From: Anisodus tanguticus
Taxonomy: Eukaryota > Streptophyta > Magnoliopsida > Solanales > Solanaceae
Assembly: GCA_034509755.1 (NCBI GenBank)
Contig: CM067539.1
Span: 56,244,513-56,308,512, forward strand
Reading direction: 5' to 3'
Length of the DNA: 64,000 bases
Numbering within the stretch: the first letter of the stretch is position 1; every line of letters begins with the position of its first letter. Shown here one piece after another: positions 10,155 to 20,628 of this stretch. The position numbers and the translations under genes are program-made. The notes beneath the pieces were generated by a model, which was not told the DNA's origin, did no database searches, and saw nothing but the letters and a program-made list of their open reading frames with translations.

Positions 10155-11097
10155 GAAAACCTTTTTGCAATAGTGATTTTCTTTTTTATCCTTCTGCTTG
10201 GAAATTCTGTTTCATAAATTCTTTAAAGTATATAAAAGTGAAACCGTATTTGCTTTACTTGTTTTTCTTCCCTTCCTTTTGCAATGTTTTCTAGAAGTTT
10301 GGAATGTCTGGTTCAAATGGCTTAACCTGTGATACACGAAAAGATACCAGTGCGTTTATGCATGCTAGGGGCGATATACTATTGGCTTTTGCCCCATAAT
10401 GTCATAAAAGAAAAAAGAGAGGTTTTACTTTCACGTTTTATTCATTTTGGCCACATTACTTTCTTTGTAAGTCTCATTTGAATGGTGAAAAATTGGCTGG
10501 CTAGCTGTTCAAGTACTTTATCATGCCAAGCAAAATAAAAAAAAGCTGCGGTACTCGTTTTCAAATGTATGGTTGTCTAAATTTTTTTCTTCCTCTTAAT
10601 ATAGGCGTTTCCCTCCAATACTAGAAGGGGTGATAAGGTGCACAACTAATTTTGGACGGAGGAAATATTACTATTCATGTAGTTTCAAATATGTAAACGT
10701 TATTTAAAATAATTGAAGAATCTATACTCATATTTATAGTCAAATTTCAATGTTTTGACTCTCGTGCTCCAAATCATTCACATAATTGCGATAAAGAAAA
10801 GTTATTCGTATAAACAAACAAGATTTTCTAATCAGACATGTTTCCATGCATGATTTGCCATCTTTTCATGATTCTTTTAATATCCTAATATAAACTGTTT
10901 GACGAAAAAGGTTATGAGAGATATTTCAGGTTAGTATGAAATAACTCAATTAGATCAGTATATGTGAACTTGAATTAGGAAAACACATAAAATGTAAACC
11001 TAAGATGTCACCTGCTTTATTTTCTTTTTCTAAAATTTTATTTCTTAGTATTAATTCTTAGCACATACATTAAAGTTGACACTTTCTCATTTCTCTT
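10151..11097. other. Intergenic, no gene or recognised repeat
   Basis: AT-rich sequence with no coding frame of note. It lies between the SINE array and the TRIM element. Confidence 0.5.
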
Positions 11098-11217
11098 TGT
11101 TAAGAGTCTCACATCAGATATGGAATGGGAACATGAACTCCTTATATGAACTTGGACAATCATCACCCTACAAGCTAGCTTTTGGGGTTAAGTTAGGCTC
11201 ATGATCCATTCTTTACA
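11098..11217 (+). repeat. TRIM 5' LTR
   Basis: Begins TGTTAAGAGTCTCACATC and ends TTTACA, immediately followed by the primer site. Confidence 0.85.
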
Positions 11218-11233
11218 TGGTATCAGAGTCAGG
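11218..11233 (+). other. TRIM primer binding site
   Basis: TGGTATCAGAGTCAGG, complementary to initiator tRNA-Met with one change (GTC for GCC). Confidence 0.8.
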
Positions 11234-11320
11234 TCCATTCCAATTCTTTATTCACCGATGTTGGGCCTCCAAATTATATTATTCACGCTCCAGTTAACAA
11301 GATCTGGGCGTGCGGGGGAG

Positions 11321-11439
11321 TGTTAAGAGTCCCACATCGGATATGGAATGGTACATGAACTCCTTATATGGATTTGGACAATCCTCACCCTATAAGCTAG
11401 CTTTTGGGGTTGAGTTAGACTCATGATTCATTCTTTACA
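11321..11439 (+). repeat. TRIM 3' LTR with preceding polypurine tract
   Basis: Begins TGTTAAGAGTCCCACATC directly after the purine-rich GCGGGGGAG (11312-11320) and ends TTTACA. Confidence 0.85.
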
Positions 11440-12224
11440 TTCTCAAACAAAAATCAAGCAAAAACTAAAAGAGGCAGGAAAACCGAAAAAGAAATGGAAA
11501 ACGAAAAGGAATAAAGAAAAAAAGAAAAAAGAAAAAAAATCAATTAAATGTATCCCTCCCTTATTTGAATACTTTCTCATGTCGACCATTTTTCCTTGCT
11601 AAAATGTGAAAACGTGGACCCTCCTCTTTCTCTTCACTAAGACTGAAGTAGTTGTAAATCTTAAAGATGACAATGCCGTTCTAATATAAGACATTTCGGT
11701 ATAGTTATAAACTAATATAAGTCGATATAGTTTAAGGTTGTTTTGAGTTACTTATTTTATTGTCTTTGGTACGTACCAAAAAATTTATCCTAAAAGCATT
11801 TGTATATAATATGGACAAATACTACGGAGGTGATAGGTGGGGTGTTAGGGTTTGCCATGAATTTCCTAACTTACTTGATTTTTATCATAATTGTGTTTTA
11901 CTTCAAAAATATTTTATTGGTGGAAAATATTTTCTTTGTGAAAAAGGATTCTTCCATATATATCCTATTTCTTGGAGGAGAAGTTTTGGACTTCTATAAA
12001 TAGATGATCATTTTTTCTCATACATAACACAATATCATTCACAATGTAAAGTTCAAACGAAGTCTTATTTTTTAGGGGAAAATTATTCTATCAATAGTTT
12101 TATATATATCAAACATATATGTAGGTCAATTGACCTAACCAGTTTAATATATTCTGAGTCTTTTATAGTTTCTCCTTGTTATCGTCATTCAAGGTTTGTA
12201 ATTATTAGCTTCCGCATGATGCCT
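11440..12224. other. Intergenic, no gene seen
   Basis: It holds A-rich runs (about 11480-11540) and short overlapping ORFs at 11760-12003 with no family resemblance. I see nothing that supports a gene. Confidence 0.5.
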
Positions 12225-12420
12225 AGTTATTTTCAACCGAACACGAGGTAGGGGTGGGGGTGAAGATGAGGTGAGTTCGAGGGTAGGGAAGAGACAATTC
12301 ACTTGTGGAGATTATTTTCCATACTTTCATGCATTAAGAAAGTCATTTTCCTCATTTTTAAAGAACTCATTTTTCTAAAGAAAATGTTTTTCAAAAATTT
12401 CTTCCACTAAACACACCCTA
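12225..12420. repeat. Truncated MITE-like copy related to 12551-13286
   Basis: It repeats the order of the 3' part of the next element: 'aaccgaacac', a G-rich stretch with 'gggtgggggtga', 'gagacaatt', an A/T segment with 'aaagaaaat', and 'aaacacacccta' at the end. The 5' end is missing or unrecognisable. Confidence 0.5.
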
Positions 12421-12550
12421 AGTGTTTGGTATATATGTGCAAATATATACTAAGAGGTTTTAAATTTGTAAATAAGTTATATTGATAGAACAACAAAAGT
12501 TGTACTGAAATTATAATATGAATATGGAGTAAATAATAATGAAATTATTT

Positions 12551-13286
12551 AGGGTGTGTTCGGTATGGAGGAAAGGTTTTCATGGAATACTTGTTCTTAG
12601 AAAATAAATGAATTTGTCACGTATGTTCTTATGTTTGATTGGTTAATGAATTTTTTCCCCGAAAAATACCCACCTACCCCACCGCACCATCACTCACCAC
12701 CCACCTCCCCGGGGGATGGGGTAAGAAAACATTTTCTAATATTTTATAAAAGTGAAATAAAATGTATGAAATAAAAACTTTTGGTGGGGGTGGGGGTGGG
12801 GGTGGGGGTGAGAGGGTTGTGGGGTGAGGGAAGGGCAGGGTGGTAGGGCTAGGGTGGGGCGGGGGTAAGAAAGTTTTTGCTATTTTTATACAAAATAGAA
12901 TAAAATATATGATGGGGATGGTGTGGTGGGGCGTTTTGGAGGATGGGTGGTGGGGGTAGTGAGTGGGTTGGTAGAGGGTGGGGTGGGTTGTGGGTGGGGT
13001 GGTGTTGGGGGTGGGGGCAGAGTGTGTGTGATAGATGAGGTGCGTTTGAGGGTTGAGGGTTGAGGGTGGGGTGGGGTTAAACGGTAGGGATGTGGTGATG
13101 AGGTGGGGGTGAGTTTGAGGGAGGGAAGGAGACAATTAATATTGAATGCTACTTGTTGAATTTATTTTCTCTATTTTTATTAATAAAATTATTTTTTTCA
13201 TTTTTAAGGAATTTATTTTTTTAAAGAAAATATTTTTTCAAATTTTTTTATCAACCGAACATAAGAAACCGTACCGAACACACCCT
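12551..13286. mobile_element. MITE-like element with terminal inverted repeats and a G-rich core
   Basis: The left end AGGGTGTGTTCGGTATGG is matched in reverse by the right end CCGTACCGAACACACCCT (one mismatch in 18). The ends are AT-rich. The middle (about 12661-13135) is strongly G-rich on the plus strand. There is no transposase. Flanking bases do not give a clear target duplication, so I do not assign the superfamily. Confidence 0.65.
12781..12870 (+). repeat. G-run repeat, G-quadruplex-prone
   Basis: Four runs of five G separated by single T (12786-12808), then more runs of 3-5 G. This matches the standard quadruplex pattern very strongly. The C-rich complement is read as a spurious Pro/His/Thr-rich ORF (12674-13135). 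Confidence 0.7.
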
Positions 13287-14477
13287 TAATAGACGTCAGA
13301 TGTTCGGATCATTGGATTAAACATGGGATAGATACATGTACTTAGATAATTCTTAAAAGGACTTTAGGAGAAGAATATTTAAGGAGGACAATTTTATCAT
13401 TTGACTGTTTTATAACATAAATTAGTTAATTTCAAGATTGCCATCCCTCATTGAATGTAGTACAAAAATAAAACCACAATTTAATATTTATAATCTGAAA
13501 TTTACTTACATTATATGAAAACAAAAATATTTCAAGCAAATGAAAAAAAATATAATTCAAAACTCCATTCTAAGATTATTATCCTTATCTATTCAATCAA
13601 ACGAATATTCTAGACGGCGAGCAACCCACAAATTTTCTATTTTTAATGACGCTTATCTTTAATTATTATTTACCTATATTACCCTAATTACTCTTATCTA
13701 TTTCTTAAATGAGTAGCTAGTGACTATACACCGAGTAGTAAGAATGAAATTGAAAAATAAAAATATCTTCTAGATTTTTTAAAATAACTAAAATACTTTA
13801 GACTAAATTCTTTTGGGAAAAATATAACAGATATAAAGGACTGAAGGGAGTTCAGTATTTTTTTGAACTATTTATCAATTAATCTTTAGTGTATGATGCA
13901 CAACTAATTAAAGTGGGATGGAAGAAGTTAATGGCCTTTCTCATGATGTTCAAATGATCTAGAAAGTTTCAAGTCAAATAAATCTTAAATATTGCTACAT
14001 TGCTTGACTTAAAGACTTCATTGTTGAGATCATAATTTTCTTATGCAAGTAATCCAAATCATAAGCAGACTATGTTACAAGCTATTTAAGAGAGAAATTA
14101 AAGCATACAGAATTTTCGAAGAAATGATAGGCGTATATGAGTCTGTGTGGCTAGAGACAGGTATTGTGTGAGCCTGTGTGACTGATAATCCAAAGGGATT
14201 CACCAAAATAAAAACAACCACAACAAGCTGAAGAATATTTATCAAGAATTTGTGACTTTGAAATATTGTGTAAAAACGTGCAAGACTTTTTCATAGTGTA
14301 GTGTTTTCAGGATAGAATTTTGATAAAACTTAATCTATTGTGGAAAAACGTGTAAGACTTTTCAATAGAGTAATTTTTCTTGGATAGAATTTTCATAATT
14401 TTAATCTAATCTTAAAGGTAGTTTTTCTATTGGATATTTCAACATACAGCTACTGACCTACGGTAAGTTGTTTGTAG
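13287..14477. other. Intergenic, no gene seen
   Basis: AT-rich. Around 14250-14410 there is a loose repeat of 'gtgtaaaaacgtgcaagactttt' / 'gtggaaaaacgtgtaagactttt' (two near copies about 70 bases apart). No coding frame. Confidence 0.45.
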
Positions 14478-14552
14478 GAATTAAGTTATGCGACATAAGT
14501 TGTATAGTATTTTTCAAATTATGCTAAGTGTTGAAAGTATTTTTCAAATTAT
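14478..14552 (+). repeat. Fragment of the repeat found again at 22305-22380
   Basis: 'ggaattaagttatgcgaca' and the following ~50 bases recur at about 22311-22370 with few changes. The Sirevirus A 5' LTR starts directly after this fragment. Confidence 0.6.
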
Positions 14553-15453
14553 TGTTAGTGTTAGAATTTTAATGATGACATGTATTGTTATGCAAAAAAT
14601 ACTCCAAGATACGCAAGACCCCATTGGACACACTCAAACCCATATAGCAGACTACACAATTAGTCCAATTGCCCAAGCTGAGCCTATACGCAAGAAGAGA
14701 GAGTAACTCTGACTCCCACAAAGGAAAAGAGATATAGGCATATCTCATATAAATGGTGAATCTGAGTATTTATGAAAGCAAGTACAAAATGATGAATTAA
14801 AAGCAAAAGCAATTAAGGAAGCAAGCACCAACATGCAAATTAAAAGGAAGGTCGCACCAAGAATTGAAGTTGTTCAAATTAGCCAAAAAAGATTTACATC
14901 GTACAAGGAAAAGCATATCAAGGAATATCAAGACCTCATTAAAGCTCTAACCTTATTTTTGGAAATAGAATCACTAAGTTCTTTTATCAAGGATAAATTC
15001 TTTTGGCTTGCCATCTCTGCGTAAAAAGCCAAACGGCTACTTTCAAGGCTATATAAGGAGGCTCCACAGACGAAGAACTTCTCAAGTTCTCTGCTCTACT
15101 TTCCATAATCATTGTAATACTTATTTACCGTGTAAGAAAAAAAGAGATAGAGATATAGTATAGTAGGTGAGATATTGTATCAAAAAACAAAGAGTGTTTG
15201 AGTGTAGACATAGGAGCCCATTCAAACAACCATTGTACCAAAATTCACTTACAAAAAGAGATGCAGAGAACACCCTTACAACCTAAGGGGACTGGATTAG
15301 GATTCACATTGAATCTGAACCAGTTTAAAAATCATGTGTCTTTTACTTACAGTTATTTACTTTATGCATTTATTCTGTCATAGTCGACTACTAATCTAAG
15401 TCAGTCGACTAGAAAAAGAAAAAGTTATAATTCACCTCCCTCTTGCACTTCTA
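14553..15453 (+). repeat. Sirevirus A 5' LTR
   Basis: Begins TGTTAGTGTTAGAATTTT and ends CTTGCACTTCTA, where the 3' LTR has CTTGCACTTTCA. 'GGCTATATAAGGAGGC' at about 15047-15062 is a good TATA box. Paired GTCGACT words lie near the 3' end (15383-15410). Confidence 0.85.
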
Positions 15454-15454
15454 A

Positions 15455-15470
15455 TTGATATCAGTGCTTG
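15455..15470 (+). other. Sirevirus A primer binding site, degenerate
   Basis: TGATATCAGTGCTTGG is close to the initiator tRNA-Met complement TGGTATCAGAGC, with several changes, just after the 5' LTR. Confidence 0.6.
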
Positions 15471-15548
15471 GCTTCACTTTTAGTTGCTTAACAACACGTG
15501 AAGAAAGATCAATGACTGGATATCAAATTTCAGGAGCAATCTTGCAAC

Positions 15549-16548
15549 ATGGGCACTCCACAACCAAAGCACCCTAGTTCAATGGATAACATTACAATCA
15601 TTGGAAAGTAAGATTCAAAATCTTTATCCAGTCGACTGACTTTCAAGATTGGTTGATAATCAAGATAGGACCAAAGCCTATTCCTGATGCTGAATATAAA
15701 GATCAGAAAGATCCTCAGAATAAAGTTGATCTAGAATCATTTGATGTTACCAAAGTGCAACAAGAGGTCATTCAAACAAATGCTAAAGCAATACGCCTGC
15801 TTTATTGTGAAGTCAATGGAGAGAAATATGGAAACATATCAACTTGTAAGATTGCAAAAGAAATGCGGGACAAATTAAAAGTTACTTATGAATGAACTTC
15901 TAAATTTAGAGAGGACAAGATTGATGCATTAAAACATGAGTATGAAGCATTTCCATGACTGCTGATGAAAACATTGAATCAATGTTCACTAGGTTCAGCA
16001 AAATTATTTGTGAACTCAAATCTATGGGAGTAGTGTACTCGAACTACCAACAAGTCAGAAAGATAGTAAGAAGTCTACCAAAGGCTTGGGAAACTAAGGC
16101 CATTATCTTAGAAGATTGAAATCTAGACAAATTCACTTATGATGAACTCGGAGGAAGTCTCGTGTCCTTTGAGAAAAATTATATTAACATGTATCAAAAG
16201 GAGGAAAATAAAAAGGTGGTTGCTTTCAAGACTCAAGTTGAAGAAACTAGCGATGATATAAAAGAAGAAGAAGTAGCTATGATTTCTAGATTTGTGGCGG
16301 AGGAGGCTATGTGGAGATCCAGAAACAACAGAAGAAATACTTCAAACTTCAGAAAAGGAAAATCCTTAAATGACCAACCAAGAAATGATGGAAAATGCTA
16401 TGAATGTGGAAAGTATCGTCACATAACATCTAAATGTCCGCAGTCAAAGAAGAAATCATTTAGAGGTCAAAAGAAAAGGGCAGCTGAAGTGAAGATGAAA
16501 TCTCAGAAGATGAAAATGAAGAAGCAGAGAATGTATATTTCAGGGTAA
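15549..16548 (+). pseudogene. Sirevirus A gag
   Basis: Open pieces 15653-15895 and 16162-16548 in a broken frame. The first matches the copia gag/UBN2 helical domain (LESFDVTKVQQEVIQTNAKA). The second carries the zinc knuckle CYECGKYRHITSKC (C-x2-C-x4-H-x4-C intact) and a Lys-rich tail. Gag forms the virus-like particle and binds RNA. In-frame stops and a frameshift at about 15895-15960 inactivate it. Confidence 0.75.
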
Positions 16549-17290
16549 CTAGTGAAATGAGTGATGTAAAACCCTATCCATGGTCTAAATGTCATGAAAC
16601 TTAAGATCTTTTAGACTAAACTCTTGAAGATCTTAATACAATTTTTGATGAATATAGAAAATACAAAGAGAAAAGAAAGACTGATAAACTAAATTAGAAG
16701 AATGTGAAATTGAAAGAGATCTTCTTCAAGAAAAAGTCCATGATTTGCAACTACAACTAGATGGTTTGTGCAAATCTACCAGTCATAGTTCTGTTAGGTC
16801 TAACCAATCGACTCATAGCAACAAGTCAACTAGGAAAAGCCTATAAGTAATAAATCCGCTGCCAACAACTCAACTGGTAAATCTAGTGAAAACTTTAAGA
16901 CAGATCAGTCGACTAGGTCATCCAAGTCAACTGACAGAAAGTTTGTAAAAATTAATAATATGAGCAAGTCGACTAATCAGTATGTCACAGAAGAACACTT
17001 TTCTGAAACATGTTTTTGTTGTGATAAAACTGGACATAAATTCTATAATTGTAGATTACGCTATACAACTACTCCAGGCTGGATATGGAAACCATAAAAT
17101 GATGCAAATCATTTTAAGACTAACCTTCAAGGACCCAAGAAAGCTTGGGTACTTAAAATAAAGTAAATACTCTATTTTGCAGGAACACCACAAGTAAAAA
17201 TAAAAAGGAAAATAGTATTTAGACAATGCGTGTTCAAGCCATATGGCTGATGACAAGTCTGTTCAAGTCAGTTATTGAGTTTGATGGAGA
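16549..17290 (+). pseudogene. Sirevirus A linker, second zinc knuckle and protease
   Basis: A Ser/Thr-rich linker (about 16780-16980) contains the recurrent GTCGACT/GTCAACT word, read as (Q/K)ST. A second knuckle CFCCDKTGHKFYNC lies at 17012-17053. The protease site at 17222-17245 reads DNACSSHM instead of the family's DSGCS-HM, so the D-S-G catalytic triplet is lost. Sireviruses commonly carry two knuckles separated by a linker. Confidence 0.65.
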
Positions 17291-18440
17291 AGTAGTAACA
17301 TTTGGAGAAAACTCTACTGGAACAGTAACTGATATAGGACCTATTGTCTTAAATAATTCATGTGATATTACTAACATTTATTTAGTGCAGGGTCTAAAAT
17401 ACAACCTATTGAGCATAAGTCACCTATGTGATTTCGACCTTGAGGTAAGATTTAGAAAAATAGGCTACAATCATTGAAGACGTATCTGGCAAAGTTGTGC
17501 TACCTGAAAGCAGAAATAAAAATGTGTATGTACTAGACTCCGTCAAAAGTCCAGTAGGGCACATTTGTTTGGCTTTAATGGGAGAAGATTCATGGTTATG
17601 GAATAAGAAACTTGGACATGCAAGTATGCGCCTAGTTGAAAAACTTGCAAAACATGAATTGGTCCTAGGATTGCCTAAACTAAACTATTCCAAGGATCAC
17701 AATCTATGATGCATGACAAAAAGGTAAGCAAACTAGAAATTCTTTTAATTCAAAAGATATTGTGTCTACCTCTAAACCATTACAACTACTTCATATGGAC
17801 TTTGTTGGTCCCACTAGAACTGTTACTATTGGAGGAAATAGATATGTCTTTCTTATAATAGATGATTTATCTCATTTTACTTGGGTAATATTTATTTATA
17901 ATAAAGATGATACTCTAAAGAATTTCAAGTTCTTTTGTGAGAAAGTACAACGTGAAAAAAACAACAACATTTCTTCTGTTAAAAGTGATCATGGAGGAGA
18001 ATTTGAAAACAAAACCTTTGAAGAGCTCTGTAGTGAACAAGACTATACTCATAACTTGTCCTCACCATGATCTACTTAAAAAAAAGTGTTGTTGAACAGA
18101 AGAACAAGACTCTACATGATATGTCAAGAACAATGATTGTGGAATATGAGCTACCACATCACTTTTGGGCTGAGACTGTATGTACAACTTGCCATGTTTT
18201 AAACAAGTAATTAATCATGCCAATTATGAAGAAAACTCCATGTGAATTATGTACTAGGAAGAAACCAAACGTAAGATACTTTCATCCATTTGGTTGTAAG
18301 TGATGTGTTCACAACAATGGAAAAGACAATTTTGGTAAGTTTGATCCACGAAGCGATAAAGGTATTTTCCTTGATTATTCAACAAACAGTAGATATTATA
18401 GAGTTTTCAATAAACGTACATTATTAATTGAAGAATCTAT
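17291..18440 (+). pseudogene. Sirevirus A GAG-pre-integrase and integrase
   Basis: The pre-integrase block WLWNKKLGHASM is at 17595-17630. The integrase core starts at 17762 (LLHMDFVGPTRT, first catalytic Asp), with VKSDHGGEFEN as second Asp block at about 17980-18010 and a VEQKNKTLHDM block (third catalytic Glu) at about 18090-18120. Stops at about 17708 and 18068 interrupt it. The enzyme inserts the cDNA into the genome. Confidence 0.75.
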
Positions 18441-19705
18441 TTATATGATTTTTGATGATACTAATCGCTTGGTCGAGAAAGGCAAAATTACAGATGAAGA
18501 AGATAGTCAACTACCAACTGCAGCGATTACCTCCACTGTTGGTCAAAGTAATGATACAGTGTCGACTACAATAACTGATAAGTTGACTAACCAAACAGTT
18601 GGACCTATTTCAAATGAGTTGAGAAGTGAACCTGACTATCCAAAGAAATTCGTCATAGGAGACATTAATGAAGGAATGAAGACTAGAGCTTCAAACAAGA
18701 ATAATGCAAACTTGGCTCTTAAATCACAACTAGAGCCAAAGAAAGTTGATGAAGCTCTAAAAGATGATCACTTGGTCAAGTCTATGAAAGAAGAACTTGA
18801 TCATTTTGAGAAGAACAAAGTACAAATCTGGTCCCTAAGCCTGAAAATGCATAAGTTATTCGGACTAAACGGGTGTTCCAAAATAAGCTAAATAAAACAG
18901 GGAAAGTAGTAAGAAACAAAGCTCGACTAGTTGCTCAAGGTACTCACAACAATATGGAGTCGACTTTGATGAAACAGTTGCCCCAGTTGTCGGTTAGAAT
19001 CAATTCAAATGTTGCTTTTAAAGATTTTAAACTATTTCAAATGGATGTTAAAAGTGCCTTTTTAAATAGTTTTATTGATGAAGAAGTTTTTGTCAAACAA
19101 CCATCCGGTTTTGAAAATTCTAAATATTCCCACCACGTGTTTAATTATCTAAAGACTTATATGGTGTTAAACAAGCTCCAAAAGCTTGGTATGACCGTCT
19201 AAGTGCTTTCTTAGTTGAATATGGTTTTTCTAAAGACAAAATTGATTCAACTCTCTTTATTAAAAGAACCTCTTTTGGAAATCTTATCATACAAGTCTAT
19301 GTTGATGATATTATTTTTCGTAGTTCTATCCCCTCTTTATGCAAGAAATTTTCTAGTCTTATGCAAAGTGAATTCAGTATGAGGATGATGGGAGAATTAA
19401 CATTCTTCTTGGGATTATAAATGCATCAAACCAATAAAGAATATTTATCTGTCAAAATAAATATACACAAAGAGCTCATTCACAAGTATGGAATGATGAT
19501 GCAAAAGTCATGGGAACTCCAATGAGTCCTACTTGCTCAATTCACAAAGAGGATGAAAGTAAACCTATTGATGAAACAAAATATAGAGGAATGATTACTT
19601 CATTACTTTATCTTACTGCTAGTCGACCATATATCATGTTTAGTGTTTGCAGGTGTGCCAAGTACTAATCAGCCTCTAAGAAATCTCACATTTGTGCTGT
19701 CAAAT
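18441..19705 (+). pseudogene. Sirevirus A reverse transcriptase, RNase H lost
   Basis: An acidic, Thr-rich IN-RT linker is followed by RT: KARLVAQGTHN at about 18915-18950, DVKSAFLNSF at about 19043-19072, AWYDRL after a frameshift at about 19170-19200, and the catalytic YVDDI at about 19299-19313. The sequence continues to RPYIMFSVCR-like (about 19625-19655) and then breaks off at about 19705. RNase H is missing. Confidence 0.75.
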
Positions 19706-19744
19706 GAATTATTTGATATTTAATATAGATTATGTTTTCATTTG

Positions 19745-20193
19745 ATTATGTTTTCACTCTCGAGCCTTTGCTAATATAGATTATGTTTTCATTTGATGAT
19801 GCCTGGATTCTTAAAAAGGTTGATAAGGATCCTGAAGTTCTATGTCCCCAATCTCTGTTAAATCCAAACCTTCCTCTTCCTCCATCCCTCCATAAATGAA
19901 AACTCTAGTGAAATCCTTGATAAGATTGCTGCTCTTGATGATAACTAGAATCCTTCCAAGACATCCTAGTTTCCACCTAGTTTCAGATAGAAAAGGTAAA
20001 AGAGGCACGTATGCGTGTTAATATTGATCAGACTCTCAAGAAAATAATCAATTTGTCTACAAAAATCCAGACCCGTGTGAATGACATTTCAAACAAGATG
20101 TCAGGAACGCTGGATGTTATGAAAGATGTAGTAGTAAATATTTTGGCCTACTTTCTTCGACCCTTTGCACAACAGCAGCAACAACATGCATAG
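19745..20193 (+). pseudogene. Sirevirus A extra ORF downstream of pol
   Basis: The same coding region as 39230-39768, with an in-frame gap near 20010 that removes about 15 codons, plus frameshifts and stops upstream. The last open piece (20011-20193) holds the helical block STKIQTRVNDISNKMSG. Sireviruses often carry an additional, sometimes envelope-like, ORF here. I see no membrane segment that would support an envelope function. Confidence 0.55.
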
Positions 20194-20454
20194 GAGCAGG
20201 AGCAGGAGCCGGAGCGGAGCCGGAGCTGAGCAAGAGCAGGAGTAGGATCAGGACTAAATAATTTTGTGTGTGTTTTGTGGATAATGTAATTATGGACGTA
20301 AGTCCAATTACTATTTTTTTGCTAGTTGGTGCTATGTCCAGATATTATGTTTTTTTTTTGTTGCATGGTACTAAGATATCAACACATGCTATGTCATACT
20401 ATAACATGCTATTATATATGATATTATCTATGCTTTCCATTTTTTATTGATGTC

Positions 20455-20628
20455 AAAGGGGGAGAAGTCAGGACAATCAACTACTCAGGACAGTCAACTA
20501 CTCAAGGGGAGCACATCAAAGAAGTCATCTACTCAGAGGGAGCAATCAACTATTCAGGGGGAGAATATCTAAAAGAAAAGTTAGATTAAACTTTGAGTAT
20601 TAATTGTCATTATAAAAAAGGGGGAGAT
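20455..20628 (+). promoter_or_regulatory. Multiple polypurine tracts of Sirevirus A
   Basis: Five purine-rich copies (AAAGGGGGAGAA at 20455, AAGGGGAGC at 20504, AGAGGGAGC at 20535, CAGGGGGAGA at 20555, AAAAAAGGGGGAGA at about 20614) alternate with the word (A/G)TCAACTACTCA. The last abuts the 3' LTR and would be the plus-strand primer. Repeated polypurine tracts are a described hallmark of Sireviruses. Confidence 0.75.

Larger units (their letters stand above)
11098..11439 (+). mobile_element. TRIM (terminal-repeat retrotransposon in miniature), complete
   Basis: Two direct repeats of about 120 bases begin TGTTAAGAGT and end CA (11098-11217 and 11321-11439). Between them are only a primer site and a purine-rich tract. 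There is no coding capacity, so it must have used enzymes from other LTR elements. The repeats differ at a handful of positions by eye. I do not see an exact 5-bp target duplication (ctctt before, ttctc after). Confidence 0.85.

Noticed and set aside
11760..12003. Two overlapping ORFs of 79 and 67 codons
   Set aside because: No family resemblance; AT-rich sequence in which such frames arise by chance.
12674..13135. 153-codon Pro/His/Thr-rich minus-strand ORF
   Set aside because: It is the translation of the C-rich strand of the G-run repeat; low-complexity DNA without stops.
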